64,000 nucleotides of DNA from JARRQJ01 sp963810615 (lineage in GTDB: Bacteria; Pseudomonadota; Gammaproteobacteria; DRLM01). Below are positions 7,166-16,945 of the stretch, one piece after another; the first letter of the stretch is position 1; every line of letters starts with the position of its first letter. The notes under the pieces were generated by a model. It was given only the letters and a program-made list of their open reading frames with translations. It did not search any database and was not told the DNA's origin. The position numbers and the translations under genes are program-made. The DNA lies in contig CAWEOA010000007.1 in NCBI GenBank assembly GCA_963810615.1, forward strand, positions 558,001 through 622,000, read 5' to 3'.

Positions 7166-9433
7166 ATGAAGAGGATGCTTATTAATGCAACTCAACCCGA
7201 GGAACTGCGCGTAGCTCTGGTTGACGGACAGTTTTTATACGATCTGGATCTAGAATCACTTTCACGCGAGCAAAAAAAAGCCAACATTTATAAAGGGAAA
7301 ATCACCCGTATCGAACCCAGCCTGGAAGCGGCCTTTATCGACTATGGGGCGGATCGGCATGGCTTTCTACCGCTAAAAGATATTTCCTCCATTTATTTCA
7401 AAACCCCTGCAGCGGAGGGCGGTGGCCGCCTGCACATCAAAGACGCCTTGACGGAAGGCCAGGAGATCGTCGTCCAGATCGATAAGGAGGAGCGCGGCAC
7501 CAAGGGCGCGGCCCTTACCACCTTCATCAGCCTGGCGGGACGTTACCTGGTCCTGATGCCCAACAACCCCCGCGCCGGCGGCGTATCCCGCCGTATCGAA
7601 GGGGAAGACCGCAGCGAACTCCGGGAGGCCATGAGCGCCCTGAACGTCCCCGATGGGATGGGCGTGATCATACGCACCGCAGGCGTGGGCCGCAGTGTGG
7701 AAGAGCTGCAATGGGACCTCGACTATCTGCTGCGCCTGTGGCAGGCGATCGAGACCGCCACCAAGGAGCGCCCCGCACCCTTCCTGGTCTACCAGGAAAG
7801 CAATGTCATCATCCGCGCCATCCGCGACTACATGCGCCAGGATATCGGTGAAATTCTCATCGATGACGAAGACGTCTATCAGCAGGCGCGGGATTTCATG
7901 CAGCAGGTCATCCCCGCTTACCTCAATAAGGTCAAGCTCTATCGGGATCCCATCCCCCTCTTTTCCCGTTATCAGATCGAGAGCCAGATCGAGGCCGCCT
8001 TCAGGCACGAGGTACGCCTGCCCTCCGGCGGCGCGATCGTGATCGACCACACCGAGGCCATGGTGGCCATCGACGTCAACTCGGCCCGCGCCACCCGCGG
8101 CGGCGACATCGAAGAAACCGCCTTGAACACCAACCTGGAGGCGGCCGACGAGATCGCCCGCCAGCTGCGTATCCGGGACCTGGGCGGCCTGATCGTCATC
8201 GATTTCATCGATATGAACCCGGCGCGCAACCAGCGCGAAGTGGAAAACCGCCTCAAGGAAGCCCTTAAAAAGGACCGGGCTCGGGTGCAAATCGGGCGAA
8301 TTTCCCGATTCGGGCTGCTGGAAATGTCCCGGCAACGGCTGCGTCCTTCCCTGGGTGAATACAGCCAGATCATCTGCCCGCGCTGCCAGGGTGAAGGCAG
8401 GATTCGCAGCATCGAATCCTTGGCCCTATCCGTCCTGCGCCTGGTCGAAGAGGAGGCAATGAAGGAAAACACGGCGCGCATCATCGCCCAATTGCCGGTG
8501 GATGTGGCGACTTTTCTTCTCAACGAAAAGCGCGAAGCGGTACGTGCCATCGAAATGCGTCATACGGTGGCCGTCGTTCTCGTGCCCAACACCCACCTCC
8601 ATACTCCCCAATATGAAGTGAAGCGTCTGCGCAAAGACGAGACCTCTGAGACTATCGACAGCAATACGCCGGTCAGCTATCAGCTCGCCGAAGCGCCTGA
8701 ACTGACGGAAATCCCCTGGATGACGGCGGAAGTCGTGCATCAGGAAGAACCGGCGGTAAAAGGCATCTCCCCCGGCGCCCCCGCCCCGCTGCCGCAGGCC
8801 GCTGCGGTCAGGCCCACAGCGGCCGGAAACGGCGAAGGCGGATTCATCAAACGTCTGTGGTCCAATCTGTTTGGCGGGACCAAGCCCGAGGAAGAACCTG
8901 TTCCCGAGGCGCAACCCAGAAAAGCCGCTCCCCGCAGCGACGGCGCCACCCGCCAGCAGGGCAGAGGCACGGGGCAACGCGGCGGCAGGCACGGCGCCGC
9001 AGGCACCCCGCGCCGCAGCGACAATCGCCGCCCAGCCAATAAAGAGGAAGGCGCGGCTTCCGGCTCAAATCGTAAGCGCTCCACCGGGCACAAACCTGCG
9101 GCACCGGCCATAGCGCCGCCAGCCGAGACGGCATCCGCCCCCGCCCCCACTCCCACCGTGCCTCAAGCCCCGGCAACGGAACCCAAGGACAATAAAGCAG
9201 GCGATGAGCGCGGCGAAGCCCAACAGCGAGACACTTCACAGCGGACCGGGCGTCGTCGGGGTCGCCGCGGCGGCAGCGGCCGTCGTCGCCGCGAGGAAGC
9301 GGCGCGTAGCGGTGGCGCCCGTCCGGCAGCAACCCTGAAGGCAATAATGCTGCGGCAGAGGCCTCGCCGTCTCAGACTCAGGATAGCGCTGCTGAGAATC
9401 GCAATAATTCAGAGCAACGCCCCACTGAGGTGA
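7166..9433 (+). CDS. rne: ribonuclease E, C-terminus apparently frameshifted
   Basis: The start is set at ATG 7166 (MKRMLINATQPEELR), the family N-terminus. In order come the S1 RNA-binding domain (about residues 35-125), the 5' sensor and the DNase I-like core with VAIDVNSARATRG (Asp near 303) and IVIDFIDMN (Asp near 346). The zinc link CPRCQGEG follows at about 404-411. GGFIKRLWSNLFGG near 560 looks like the amphipathic membrane-targeting helix, and an Arg-rich RNA-binding tract is near 694-711. The enzyme cleaves mRNA and rRNA precursors and scaffolds the degradosome. After about 9310 the frame gives an atypical Leu/Arg-rich tail and stops at 9433, while the next frame continues in a plausible acidic tail to 9810, so one base is probably missing. 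Confidence 0.93.
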   Translation: MKRMLINATQPEELRVALVDGQFLYDLDLESLSREQKKANIYKGKITRIEPSLEAAFIDYGADRHGFLPLKDISSIYFKTPAAEGGGRLHIKDALTEGQEIVVQIDKEERGTKGAALTTFISLAGRYLVLMPNNPRAGGVSRRIEGEDRSELREAMSALNVPDGMGVIIRTAGVGRSVEELQWDLDYLLRLWQAIETATKERPAPFLVYQESNVIIRAIRDYMRQDIGEILIDDEDVYQQARDFMQQVIPAYLNKVKLYRDPIPLFSRYQIESQIEAAFRHEVRLPSGGAIVIDHTEAMVAIDVNSARATRGGDIEETALNTNLEAADEIARQLRIRDLGGLIVIDFIDMNPARNQREVENRLKEALKKDRARVQIGRISRFGLLEMSRQRLRPSLGEYSQIICPRCQGEGRIRSIESLALSVLRLVEEEAMKENTARIIAQLPVDVATFLLNEKREAVRAIEMRHTVAVVLVPNTHLHTPQYEVKRLRKDETSETIDSNTPVSYQLAEAPELTEIPWMTAEVVHQEEPAVKGISPGAPAPLPQAAAVRPTAAGNGEGGFIKRLWSNLFGGTKPEEEPVPEAQPRKAAPRSDGATRQQGRGTGQRGGRHGAAGTPRRSDNRRPANKEEGAASGSNRKRSTGHKPAAPAIAPPAETASAPAPTPTVPQAPATEPKDNKAGDERGEAQQRDTSQRTGRRRGRRGGSGRRRREEAARSGGARPAATLKAIMLRQRPRRLRLRIALLRIAIIQSNAPLR

Positions 9434-9810
9434 CGAGCAGCGTCGAGACGGTGCAACGCCCGCTGTTCAACGGCGGCGAGGAGCGCTCGGCATCATCTCA
9501 GCAAATCCACAATAGCGAGGTCGCGGCGCCGGCAAAGCAGGAAGAGCGCACTGAGAGTGCGCCGCCCGCCAAGGAGACCGCGCAAACCACCTTTCCCTGG
9601 GAGCAAAATCGCGACAACCAGGACCGGGGCGGTACGACGGTTGAGCGGGTAATATCGTCGATCCACCGCGAAGCAGCCGAAACGACCGCCAAGGAAACCG
9701 CGGCAAGCAGCGGTCATTCCGGTGGCGCAGATGCGGCCCGCAACGGCGGCGAATCTTCAGGCGAAACCCATTACGATAGCGGGTCTTCGGACAAGACCAA
9801 CAAGGTATAG
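9310..9810 (+). other. out-of-frame continuation of the RNase E C-terminal tail
   Basis: From about 9310 the frame one base back from rne reads SGSNPEGNNAAAEAS and on to 9810, rich in Glu, Gln, Asn, Ser and Ala, as RNase E scaffold tails usually are. In this frame a stop at 9307-9309 places the switch between there and about 9345. The segment ends just before the rne terminator. I read it as the true end of RNase E (about 881 residues in all) rather than a separate 126-residue gene that would start at 9430. Confidence 0.7.
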
Positions 9811-9835
9811 AGGCGTCGGAAGGAAAACAGCATGA

Positions 9836-9867
9836 GGCAAAGCGGGTAACCCGCTTTGCCTTTTTTT
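9836..9867 (+). terminator. rho-independent terminator of rne
   Basis: GGCAAAGCGGG (9836-9846) pairs with CCCGCTTTGCC (9850-9860) around a 3-base loop, followed by seven T (9861-9867). The T run overlaps the stop codon of the convergent phosphatase gene. Confidence 0.95.
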
Positions 9868-10351
9868 AGCGGCTTATGGCCTCCTGGCGCAGCTGACGCA
9901 GCAAGCCTTCGGAAGCGATTTCCACCAGATCCAGCACTTGCTCAAAACCCGTCGGCCCGCCGTAATACGGATCGGGGACATCGCCGACCTTTAATTCCGG
10001 AGCGTATTCAAGGAATAAGCGCAGCTTGTGGCTATGCTCGGGTGGGCATATCGTACGCAGGGCACTCAAATTTTCCTGGTCCATGGCCAGGATATAATCA
10101 AACTTTTCGAAATCACTGGGTATCACTCGCCGCGCCCGCTGCGCGCTTATATCTATTCCACGCCGTAAGGCAACTGCCTGCGCCCGCGGGTCGGGGGCTT
10201 TACCGATATGATAGGCATGAGTCCCTGCGGAATCGATTTTGACGTCATTGATGAGACCGGTCTGTTCTATCAGACGTTTAAAAACTCCCTGAGCTGTCGG
10301 GGAACGGCAAATATTGCCCATGCACACAAATAAGATGCTTATTTTCTCCAT
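9866..10351 (-). CDS. low-molecular-weight protein tyrosine phosphatase
   Basis: 161 residues from the ATG at 10351; a TTG one codon upstream is less likely, and AGGAG lies 10 bases before the ATG. The P-loop CMGNICRS near the N-terminus (C-x5-R-S) holds the nucleophilic Cys and phosphate-binding Arg, and DPYYGG near residue 132 has the general-acid Asp. The family removes phosphate from tyrosine or arginine residues; in Wzb-like members it acts on capsule or exopolysaccharide kinases. In Pseudomonas the equivalent gene follows kdsB directly, whereas here kdsB is 16 kb away. murB, normally next to it, is absent. Confidence 0.93.
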   Translation of the reverse strand: MEKISILFVCMGNICRSPTAQGVFKRLIEQTGLINDVKIDSAGTHAYHIGKAPDPRAQAVALRRGIDISAQRARRVIPSDFEKFDYILAMDQENLSALRTICPPEHSHKLRLFLEYAPELKVGDVPDPYYGGPTGFEQVLDLVEIASEGLLRQLRQEAISR

Positions 10352-10894
10352 CAAAAATAGACTCCTGACGATGGAATGAGGCCGTAAATATTACAGTAAA
10401 GAATCAATGATAGACGTTAATAAAAACGAATAGTTAAGGGAAGATTATGGTGGGATAGCCGCGCTATTTTAACAGTAAAGAAATCATGAATAAACTGCCC
10501 GGTCTGACATAAATCCAGCCACCCGGCCCGGTCTCTGAATTACATACATCTTCCAGTTGAGGGATACGTTCCAGCCCCCAGCGGAATCCGGCCGCCGGGG
10601 AGGAAAATGTGCGTTAGCGTACATACCAATGCGATAAAGAAGCAGACACTAGCCGTTCATGCCCGCATCCGGTGCGTGTCTGAGTGCAATCAATCTCCTG
10701 ACTAGCCGGATGCTCGTTTCGAGTGCTTATCGGCAGATGCTCCATAGTATAGGTCTGCGGCATGGAGGTGGATTGAAAGGACTCAGAATGAAATCCGTTA
10801 GAACTTCTCTCGCGAAGACATCAACTAACGCCCCTACCGGCCTCGGAAAAGTAAGGGGCGGCGGTTTGCCAAGCGGCTGCGCCGTTCTTGCCGC
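10352..10894. other. 540-base stretch without a convincing gene
   Basis: No open frame here has family resemblance. One short hairpin can be drawn (CGCCCCT near 10829 with AGGGGCG near 10854). The last 20 bases before 10895 resemble the 3' end of kaiB at 23604-23625, which marks one edge of a duplication. No tRNA, terminal repeat or integrase was seen at this edge of the accessory block. Confidence 0.5.
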
Positions 10895-13692
10895 ATGAAT
10901 CCCGGCGACCCGCCCACCGCAGCGGACGTGAGTGAGGAGTTATCCGCGCTGATCGCGACGCTGCACCGGACCGAGCAACGACTGGAAGAACTGACTGCGG
11001 GCGAAGTGGACACAGTGAGCGACCGCGACGGTCGCACGATCATGTTGCGGCGCGCCCAGGAGCAGTTGCGTAATACCGAGGCTGCCAAGCAGGCCGCCAT
11101 CCTCAACGCCCTGCCCGCGCATATCGCCTTGCTCAATCCCCAGGGGATCATCATTTCGGTAAACGAGGCGTGGCTCCACTTTGGCCGTCCGCAAGCGACC
11201 CAAGGCCCGGGCTACAAGATCGGGGTCAACTACCTAGCGATTTGCGACAAGGCAAGTGGAGATGGCGCGTCCGAGGCAAAGCAGGTCGCCGCCGGCATTC
11301 GCGCGGTGCTGGATGGCAAGCAAAAGGCCTTTTCGCTCGAATATGCCTGTCATTCACCCACGGAACAGCACTGGTTCCTGATGATTGTGACACCGATGGC
11401 TGAAGACCGTCTGCATGGTGTCATCGTCATGCACTCAAACATCACCGAACGCAGGCTTAGCCGAGGAATCGCTGCGTCAGAGCGAGATTCGCTACGGTGA
11501 AATGTTCGATCAGGCAGTGATCGGGATAACTCTGATTTTAATCGACGGCACAATCCTGAAGGCCAATCCGGCGTTATGCACGATGTTCGGATATTCGGAG
11601 TCGGAATTGGTGCGGCGTAATTTCCTTGAATTGGTTCATCCCGATGACCAAACCATCAGCAAACAGGCGAAGCAAGATTTGCTGTCATCGGAACTTCAAC
11701 ATCCCAAGTCGGATTATGTGAATCGCCATATACGCAAAGACGGCACAGCTATGTGGGGGCACGTTACGATTGCGCTGGTTCGCGATGCAGAAGCGAAGCC
11801 GATTTATTTCGTAACCATGATAGAGGACATCACCGAACGCAAACTAACGGAGATAAGGCTCACATATCTCAGCCGCGTATATGCCATGCTGAGCGGTATC
11901 AATACATTGATCGTGCACACGAAGGATCGTGACGAACTATTTCAAGGGGCGTGCCGGATAGCAGTCGATGAAGGCGGCTTCCGTATGGCAATGCTATGCA
12001 TCTCGAGATCGTCACGCGGCGGCGATCGTCCCGGTAGCCACGGTGGGCAAGGATAATGGGTTGCTGACCAGTATCAAAAACCTCCTGGCCTCGAATGAGG
12101 ATGTATCAAACACCATGGTGGCGCGAGCGATCAGCGGGAAAAAAGCCATAGTCTCCAACGATTCGATAAACGATCCCCAGGTTTTATTCGGCAGACAATA
12201 CGCCGAATCCGGGGTCCGCTCAGTGGCGGTATTGCCACTGATTGTCATGGGCGAAGCAGAAGGCGTAATCGCGCTTTACTCCAACGAATCGGAATTTTTC
12301 CATGAAGAGGAGTTGAAGCTGTTGACGGAATTGGCCGGCGACATCGCGTTCGCGATAGATCATCTCGACAAACAGGCGCGGCTTAAGTACCTCGCCTACT
12401 ACGATGTGCTCACCGGTCTCGCCAACCGCACTCTATTTCTCGAACGGGTGGCACAGTACATGCGAAGCGCGGCTGCAGCCGGGCACCAGCTTGCCATAGG
12501 CCTGATGGACCTGGAGCGTTTCAAGAGCATCAACGACAGTCTCGGGCAGTCAAATGGCGACGCACTCCTGAGGCATGTGGCGGAGTGGCTGACGCAGAAA
12601 ACCGGGGACGCCGGCTTGGTGGCGCGCATAGATGCCGACCATTTCGCTATCGTGCTGCCGGAAGTAAAGACAGACGGCAACTTGGTGAAGCTGGTCGAAG
12701 GCATGGTAGCTGCTTTTCTCGAGCATCCGTTCCACTTGAATGACGCCGTATTCCGCATCGGGATCAAGGCCGGCATCGCGCTATTCCCGGATGACGGTGA
12801 CGCCGCCGCCGCCTTATTCATGAACGCCGAGGCCGCGCTTAAAATGGCCAAGGGAAGGGGTAATCGATATCTGTTTTACTCGCAGAAAATGACCGAGGAG
12901 ATGGCCGATAAACTCAGCCTGGAAAACCGATTGCGCCAGGCGATCGACAACGAGGAATTCGTGCTTCATTACCAGCCCAAGGTCAACCTCGCGAGCGGCA
13001 AGGTCACCAGCGCCGAGGCGCTGATCCGCTGGAATAGCCCGAAGACAGGCCTGGTGCCACCGAACCGGTTCATCCCGTTACTGGAAGAAACCGGGCTGAT
13101 ATATGAAGTCGGCCGCTGGGTGCTGCACAAAGCGATCGAAGATTACCTGCGCTGGCGCACCGCCGGCCTGTCCGCCGTGCGCATCGCGGTGAACGTATCC
13201 CCGCTGCAACTGCGCAATATCAAGTTCATAGACGAGATCAAGGAGGTCATCGCCCTTGACCCGCATGCGGCGGCGGGGCTTGAGCTAGAGATTACCGAAA
13301 GCGTGATTATGGACGACGTCGAGCACAACATCATCAACCTGCGGGCAATCCGCGCCCTGGGCGTCACCATTGCCATCGATGACTTCGGCACCGGATTCTC
13401 TTCGCTCAGCTACCTCGCCTCGCTGCCGGTGGACACCTTGAAGATCGATCGCGCCTTCGTGATCGACATGACGGCCGGATCGCAGGGACTGTCGCTGGTA
13501 TCAACCATCATCAACCTGGCCCATGCGCTGAAACTGAATGTGGTCGCCGAGGGCGTCGAGACCGAGGAGCAATTACGCCTGCTCCGCTTGCTGAACTGTG
13601 ACGAAATACAGGGCTTCCTGTTCAGCAAACCGGTGCCGGCGAATACCTTCGAAAATAATTTCCTGACTCCGCTTCCGCCGAAGGAGGACTGA
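10895..13692 (+). pseudogene. PAS-PAS-GAF-GGDEF-EAL protein, interrupted by two frameshifts
   Basis: Three overlapping frames (10895-11500, 11415-12056, 11968-13692) join into one protein of about 931 residues if single extra bases are skipped near 11456 and 12003. The joined text then matches its paralogue at 19321-23607 in length at the second junction. Domains: helical N-terminus (LHRTEQRLEELTAGE), PAS (about 63-190), a second PAS (195-320), GAF (335-485), GGDEF-like and EAL. The GGDEF site reads IDADHF, so no cyclase activity is expected. EAL is intact (AEALIRW, NVSPLQLRN, EITESV, IDDFGTG, AEGVETEE), so c-di-GMP hydrolysis is likely. The ATG has no obvious ribosome site. The breaks may be real or sequence errors. 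Confidence 0.8.
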
Positions 13693-13809
13693 TTATCACT
13701 CCAATGTGCGACAGCGTACAGAGGAATTCTCTGAGCCTAGACATACTTCAATGGCCGATAACGCAGTGACGCAAAGTATTGCGCGACCTACTCTCAAACT
13801 GAGGCAAGC

Positions 13810-15059
13810 GTGATAGAACGGATATCATACAAGCTTACTCGCTTCGCCTTGCTTGCTACGGCGCTGTATATCGGCAACGTTTGCGCCCGCGAGTCCGCGA
13901 CATCGATGTTTTCGTTCAGCGGCTTCGGCACCCTGGGCGTGGTGCACTCAAGCGAGCGCCAGGCGGACTTTACCTCCAGCATTCTGAAGCCCAACGGCGC
14001 CGGCCACAGCCACGCCTGGAGCGCCGACGTCGATAGCCTGATCGGCGTGCAAGGCACCGCCGATTTCACGCCACGGTTGTCGGCGATCCTGCAAGTCATC
14101 GCGGAGCAGAATTACGATAACAGCTACCGGCCCCATGTGGAGTGGGCGAATATCCAGTATCAGTTCACGCCGAAGTTAAGTCTACGCGCCGGTCGAACCG
14201 TGCTGCCTACCTTTTTATTCTCAGATACCCGAAAAGTGGCTTATAGCTATCCATGGGTGCGTCCGCCTTTGGAGGTCTATCGTTTGGCTCCGGTCACCGC
14301 CAGCGATGGCGTGGACGCCACCTACCAAATGCATCTCGGTGACGTCACCAATGCTCTACAGGCTCACTTCGGTAAAAGCGAAAACGAGTTACCGGGCGGT
14401 CAGGGCGCTATCAAAGCGAGGCAGTCGTGGGGTCTGTCCTATACAGGCGAATACCGCGCCGCCACACTGCACTTAGGCTACGAATCATCACACTTCACTC
14501 TGAACGGCCTTAATCCGATTTTCGACGCCTTCAGACAATTCGGGCCGGAAGGCGTCGCCATTGCGGACAAATACGTTGCCGACAATAAATCCTTATCATT
14601 AATCACAATGGGTGCACGCTACGATCCCGGCCAGTGGTTCATGATGGGGGAATGGGGCCGTTTAGTTAGCCATTCCTTCGCTGGTAAAGCAACCGGCTGG
14701 TACCTGAGCGGCGGCTATCGGCTTGGCGAAGTTTACACCCTACCTCACCTACGGCCAGGCGAAGGCGGACACTCTCTCCGATCCCGGTTTGAATCTGTCC
14801 ACCTTACCTCCTTCTCTGGTAGGCACTGCTGCCGGTCTCAATGCCGCCCTCAATCGCAGTCTTGAGCACGAAACCAGTTCAGAACACCCTGTCCATAGGC
14901 GGGCGCTGGGAAATGACGAGGAACACCGCATTCAAAGTGCAATACGATCACACCCGCATCGGCTCCGGCTCGAGCGGCGTATTGATCAATTTCCAGCCGG
15001 GGTACCAAACGGGCGGCACGGTCAACCTGTTCAGCGCATCGATTGATTTCGTATTTTGA
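13810..15059 (+). pseudogene. outer-membrane beta-barrel (porin-like) gene with two frameshifts
   Basis: A GTG start after GAGG gives a signal peptide (cleavage near residue 25, VCARES) and then alternating aromatic and polar strands typical of an outer-membrane barrel, such as WANIQYQFTPKLSLRAGR. Frames switch at about 14731 and 14861, each with one extra base. With both skipped the protein is about 415 residues and ends SIDFVF, the C-terminal Phe expected for BAM-assembled barrels. A decayed tandem copy lies at 15589-16827. The next gene, a PstS-like protein, starts on this gene's stop codon (TGATG). The solute is unknown; the neighbour hints at an anion. Confidence 0.75.
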
Positions 15060-15502
15060 TGAGGCCAACCATGATCATAATAAGCCGCATCGGATCTATC
15101 ATCATCGCACTGGCCCTGGCCTTGAGCTCAGGTCAGGCAGCGGCCGAGGTGGTCGCGGTCGTCTCAGCCAAGAACCCGGTGACCTCGCTGAGCAAGAACT
15201 ACGTCGCGGATATTTTTCTCGGCAAGACCAGCAAGTTTCCCGACGGCAGTCGGGCCGTGCCGCTCGATCAGGCCGAAGGGTCGGCCGCGCGCGATGCGTT
15301 CTACCTCCAGTTCACCGGCAAATCCCCCGCGCAGGTCAAGATGTATTGGTCGAAGATGATCTTCACCGGCCGGGGCCAGCCGCCGCATGAAGTGCCGAAC
15401 GGCGTCGAAATGAAGAAACATCTCGTTGAGAACCCGGATGAGATTGGCTACATCGAGCGGAAATTGCTTGACGGCACTGTGAAAATTATCAGCACTCAAT
15501 GA
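15059..15502 (+). CDS. PstS-like periplasmic phosphate-binding-type protein
   Basis: 147 residues from the ATG at 15059, which overlaps the preceding stop (TGATG); an alternative ATG is at 15071. A signal peptide (IGSIIIALALALSSGQAAA) ends near AAAEV. The mature part VSAKNPVTSLSKNYVADIFLGK...FPDG and FYLQFTGKSPAQVKMYWSKMIFTG follows the pattern of short PBP-like proteins annotated as phosphate ABC transporter substrate-binding. It is roughly half the size of PstS, and no pstCAB genes are nearby. Flanking barrel genes and c-di-GMP proteins suggest a sensing or solute-presenting role rather than transport, which is inference. Confidence 0.8.
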   Translation: MRPTMIIISRIGSIIIALALALSSGQAAAEVVAVVSAKNPVTSLSKNYVADIFLGKTSKFPDGSRAVPLDQAEGSAARDAFYLQFTGKSPAQVKMYWSKMIFTGRGQPPHEVPNGVEMKKHLVENPDEIGYIERKLLDGTVKIISTQ

Positions 15503-15588
15503 TGAGCGCAGCTTGGCTGCTAGCCATGGCCATTTGAGATATCGGAGTCCGACCATGCTGATCCGACACGTAGTCCCGCGAAAATACC

Positions 15589-16827
15589 TTGAACACCTAT
15601 GTCACACAACTGACTCGCATCGCCCTGCTTGCTGATGGTGCTATACATCGGCGGCGCTTGCGCCCACGAGTCCGCGATCATCGATGTTCTCGTTCAGCGG
15701 CTTCGGCACCCTGGGCGTTGTCCACTCCAGCGAGAACCAGGCGGACTTTACCTCCAGCACTTTAAGCCTAACGGCGCCGGCCACAGCCACACCTGGAGCG
15801 CCGACGTCGACAGCCTGATTGCCGGGCAAGTTAACGCCAATCTCACGCCACAGCTGTCGGCGGTCCTGCAGGTCATCGCGGAGCAGAATTACGACAACAG
15901 CTACCGGCCACACGTGGAGTGGGCGAATATCAAGTATCAGGTCACGCCGGAATTCAGTGTCCGCGCCGGTCGCACCTTACTACCGACCTTTCTGTTTTCG
16001 GACACTCGTAAAGTGGCTTATGCCTATCCATGGGTGCGTCCGCCACTGGAGGTCTATCGCCAGGAGCCGATTACCGCCAGCGACGGTGTTGATGCCAGTT
16101 ACCAGATACGCATCGGTGACATCATGAATATCCTGCGGGCTCGCTTACGGAAAAGGCGAAAACAAACGTACCGGCCGGCCGGCTCTATCAAATGGAAAAC
16201 TGTGGGGCCTGTCCTATACAGGCGAATACAGCGCCGCTACCCTGCGCATAGGCTACGAATAAAGCCACATAACTCTGGATAGCCTCAAGCCGATCTTCGA
16301 TGGGTTCAGGCAATTTGGGTCGGAGGGGTTTCGCGATTGCGAACAAGTACGAGGTGAACAACAAAGCCGTAGTCCCTCATCACCATGGGCGCACGCTACG
16401 ATCCCGGCAAGTGGTTCATGATGGGCGAATGGGGTCATTTCGATACCCATTCGGTATTTGGCAAAGGAACCGGCTGGTACTGAGCGGCGGCTATCGGATT
16501 GGGGCATTTACGCCCTACCTCACCTACGCCCAGGCGAAGGCGGACAATCTCTCCGATCCCGGTTTGCCTTGGCCCGCCCCCCCCGCTGGCCGGATCCGCA
16601 ATGCCTCAATGCCACCCTCAATTCGCTATTGAGCACGAAACCGGTTCAGAACACACTTTCCATCGGCGGACGCTGGGATTTCATGAGAAATGCCGCCCTC
16701 AAACTGCAATACGATCACACCCGTATCGGCACCGGTTCGAGCGGAGATTGATCAATACTCCAGCCGGGATATCAAACTGGGCGGCACGATCAACCTATTC
16801 AGCGCAGCGATTCAATTCGTATTCTAA
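15589..16827 (+). pseudogene. decayed tandem copy of the porin-like gene
   Basis: Closely similar along its whole length to 13810-15059 (shared NGAGHSH-WSADVDSLI, VIAEQNYDNSYRPHVEWANI, YPWVRPPLEVYR, and an FSA-I-FVF ending at 16827). The reading frame is broken several times: near the signal peptide (about 15635-15700), near 15760, after 16130, and by an in-frame TAA at about 16260 within the barrel. A TTG at 15589 is the likely former start. I conclude that this copy is dead. It duplicates the barrel gene on the far side of the PstS-like gene. Confidence 0.8.
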
Positions 16828-16945
16828 TAATATATCTCCCAACCGGATTGACACTCTGCTATGGCGCGGAGTCCGCTGGATGACAGCGTGAAATTACTGC
16901 CCATGCAATAATCCGGCAGGGCTCTGGAGGGATGTCCGCGCATCC

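Noticed and set aside
9430..9810. Separate 126-residue gene after rne
   Set aside because: Its upstream codons in the same frame are equally tail-like, and it ends at the rne terminator; better explained as the rne C-terminus after a frame break.
10352..10894. c-di-GMP riboswitch before the EAL gene
   Set aside because: I looked for the conserved GEMM-type sequence pattern and did not find it.
10659..10898. 79-codon frame ending in ATGA overlap with the 10.9 kb EAL gene
   Set aside because: Only the last few codons resemble the kaiB end; the rest has no family signal and no ribosome site. Treated as a duplication edge.
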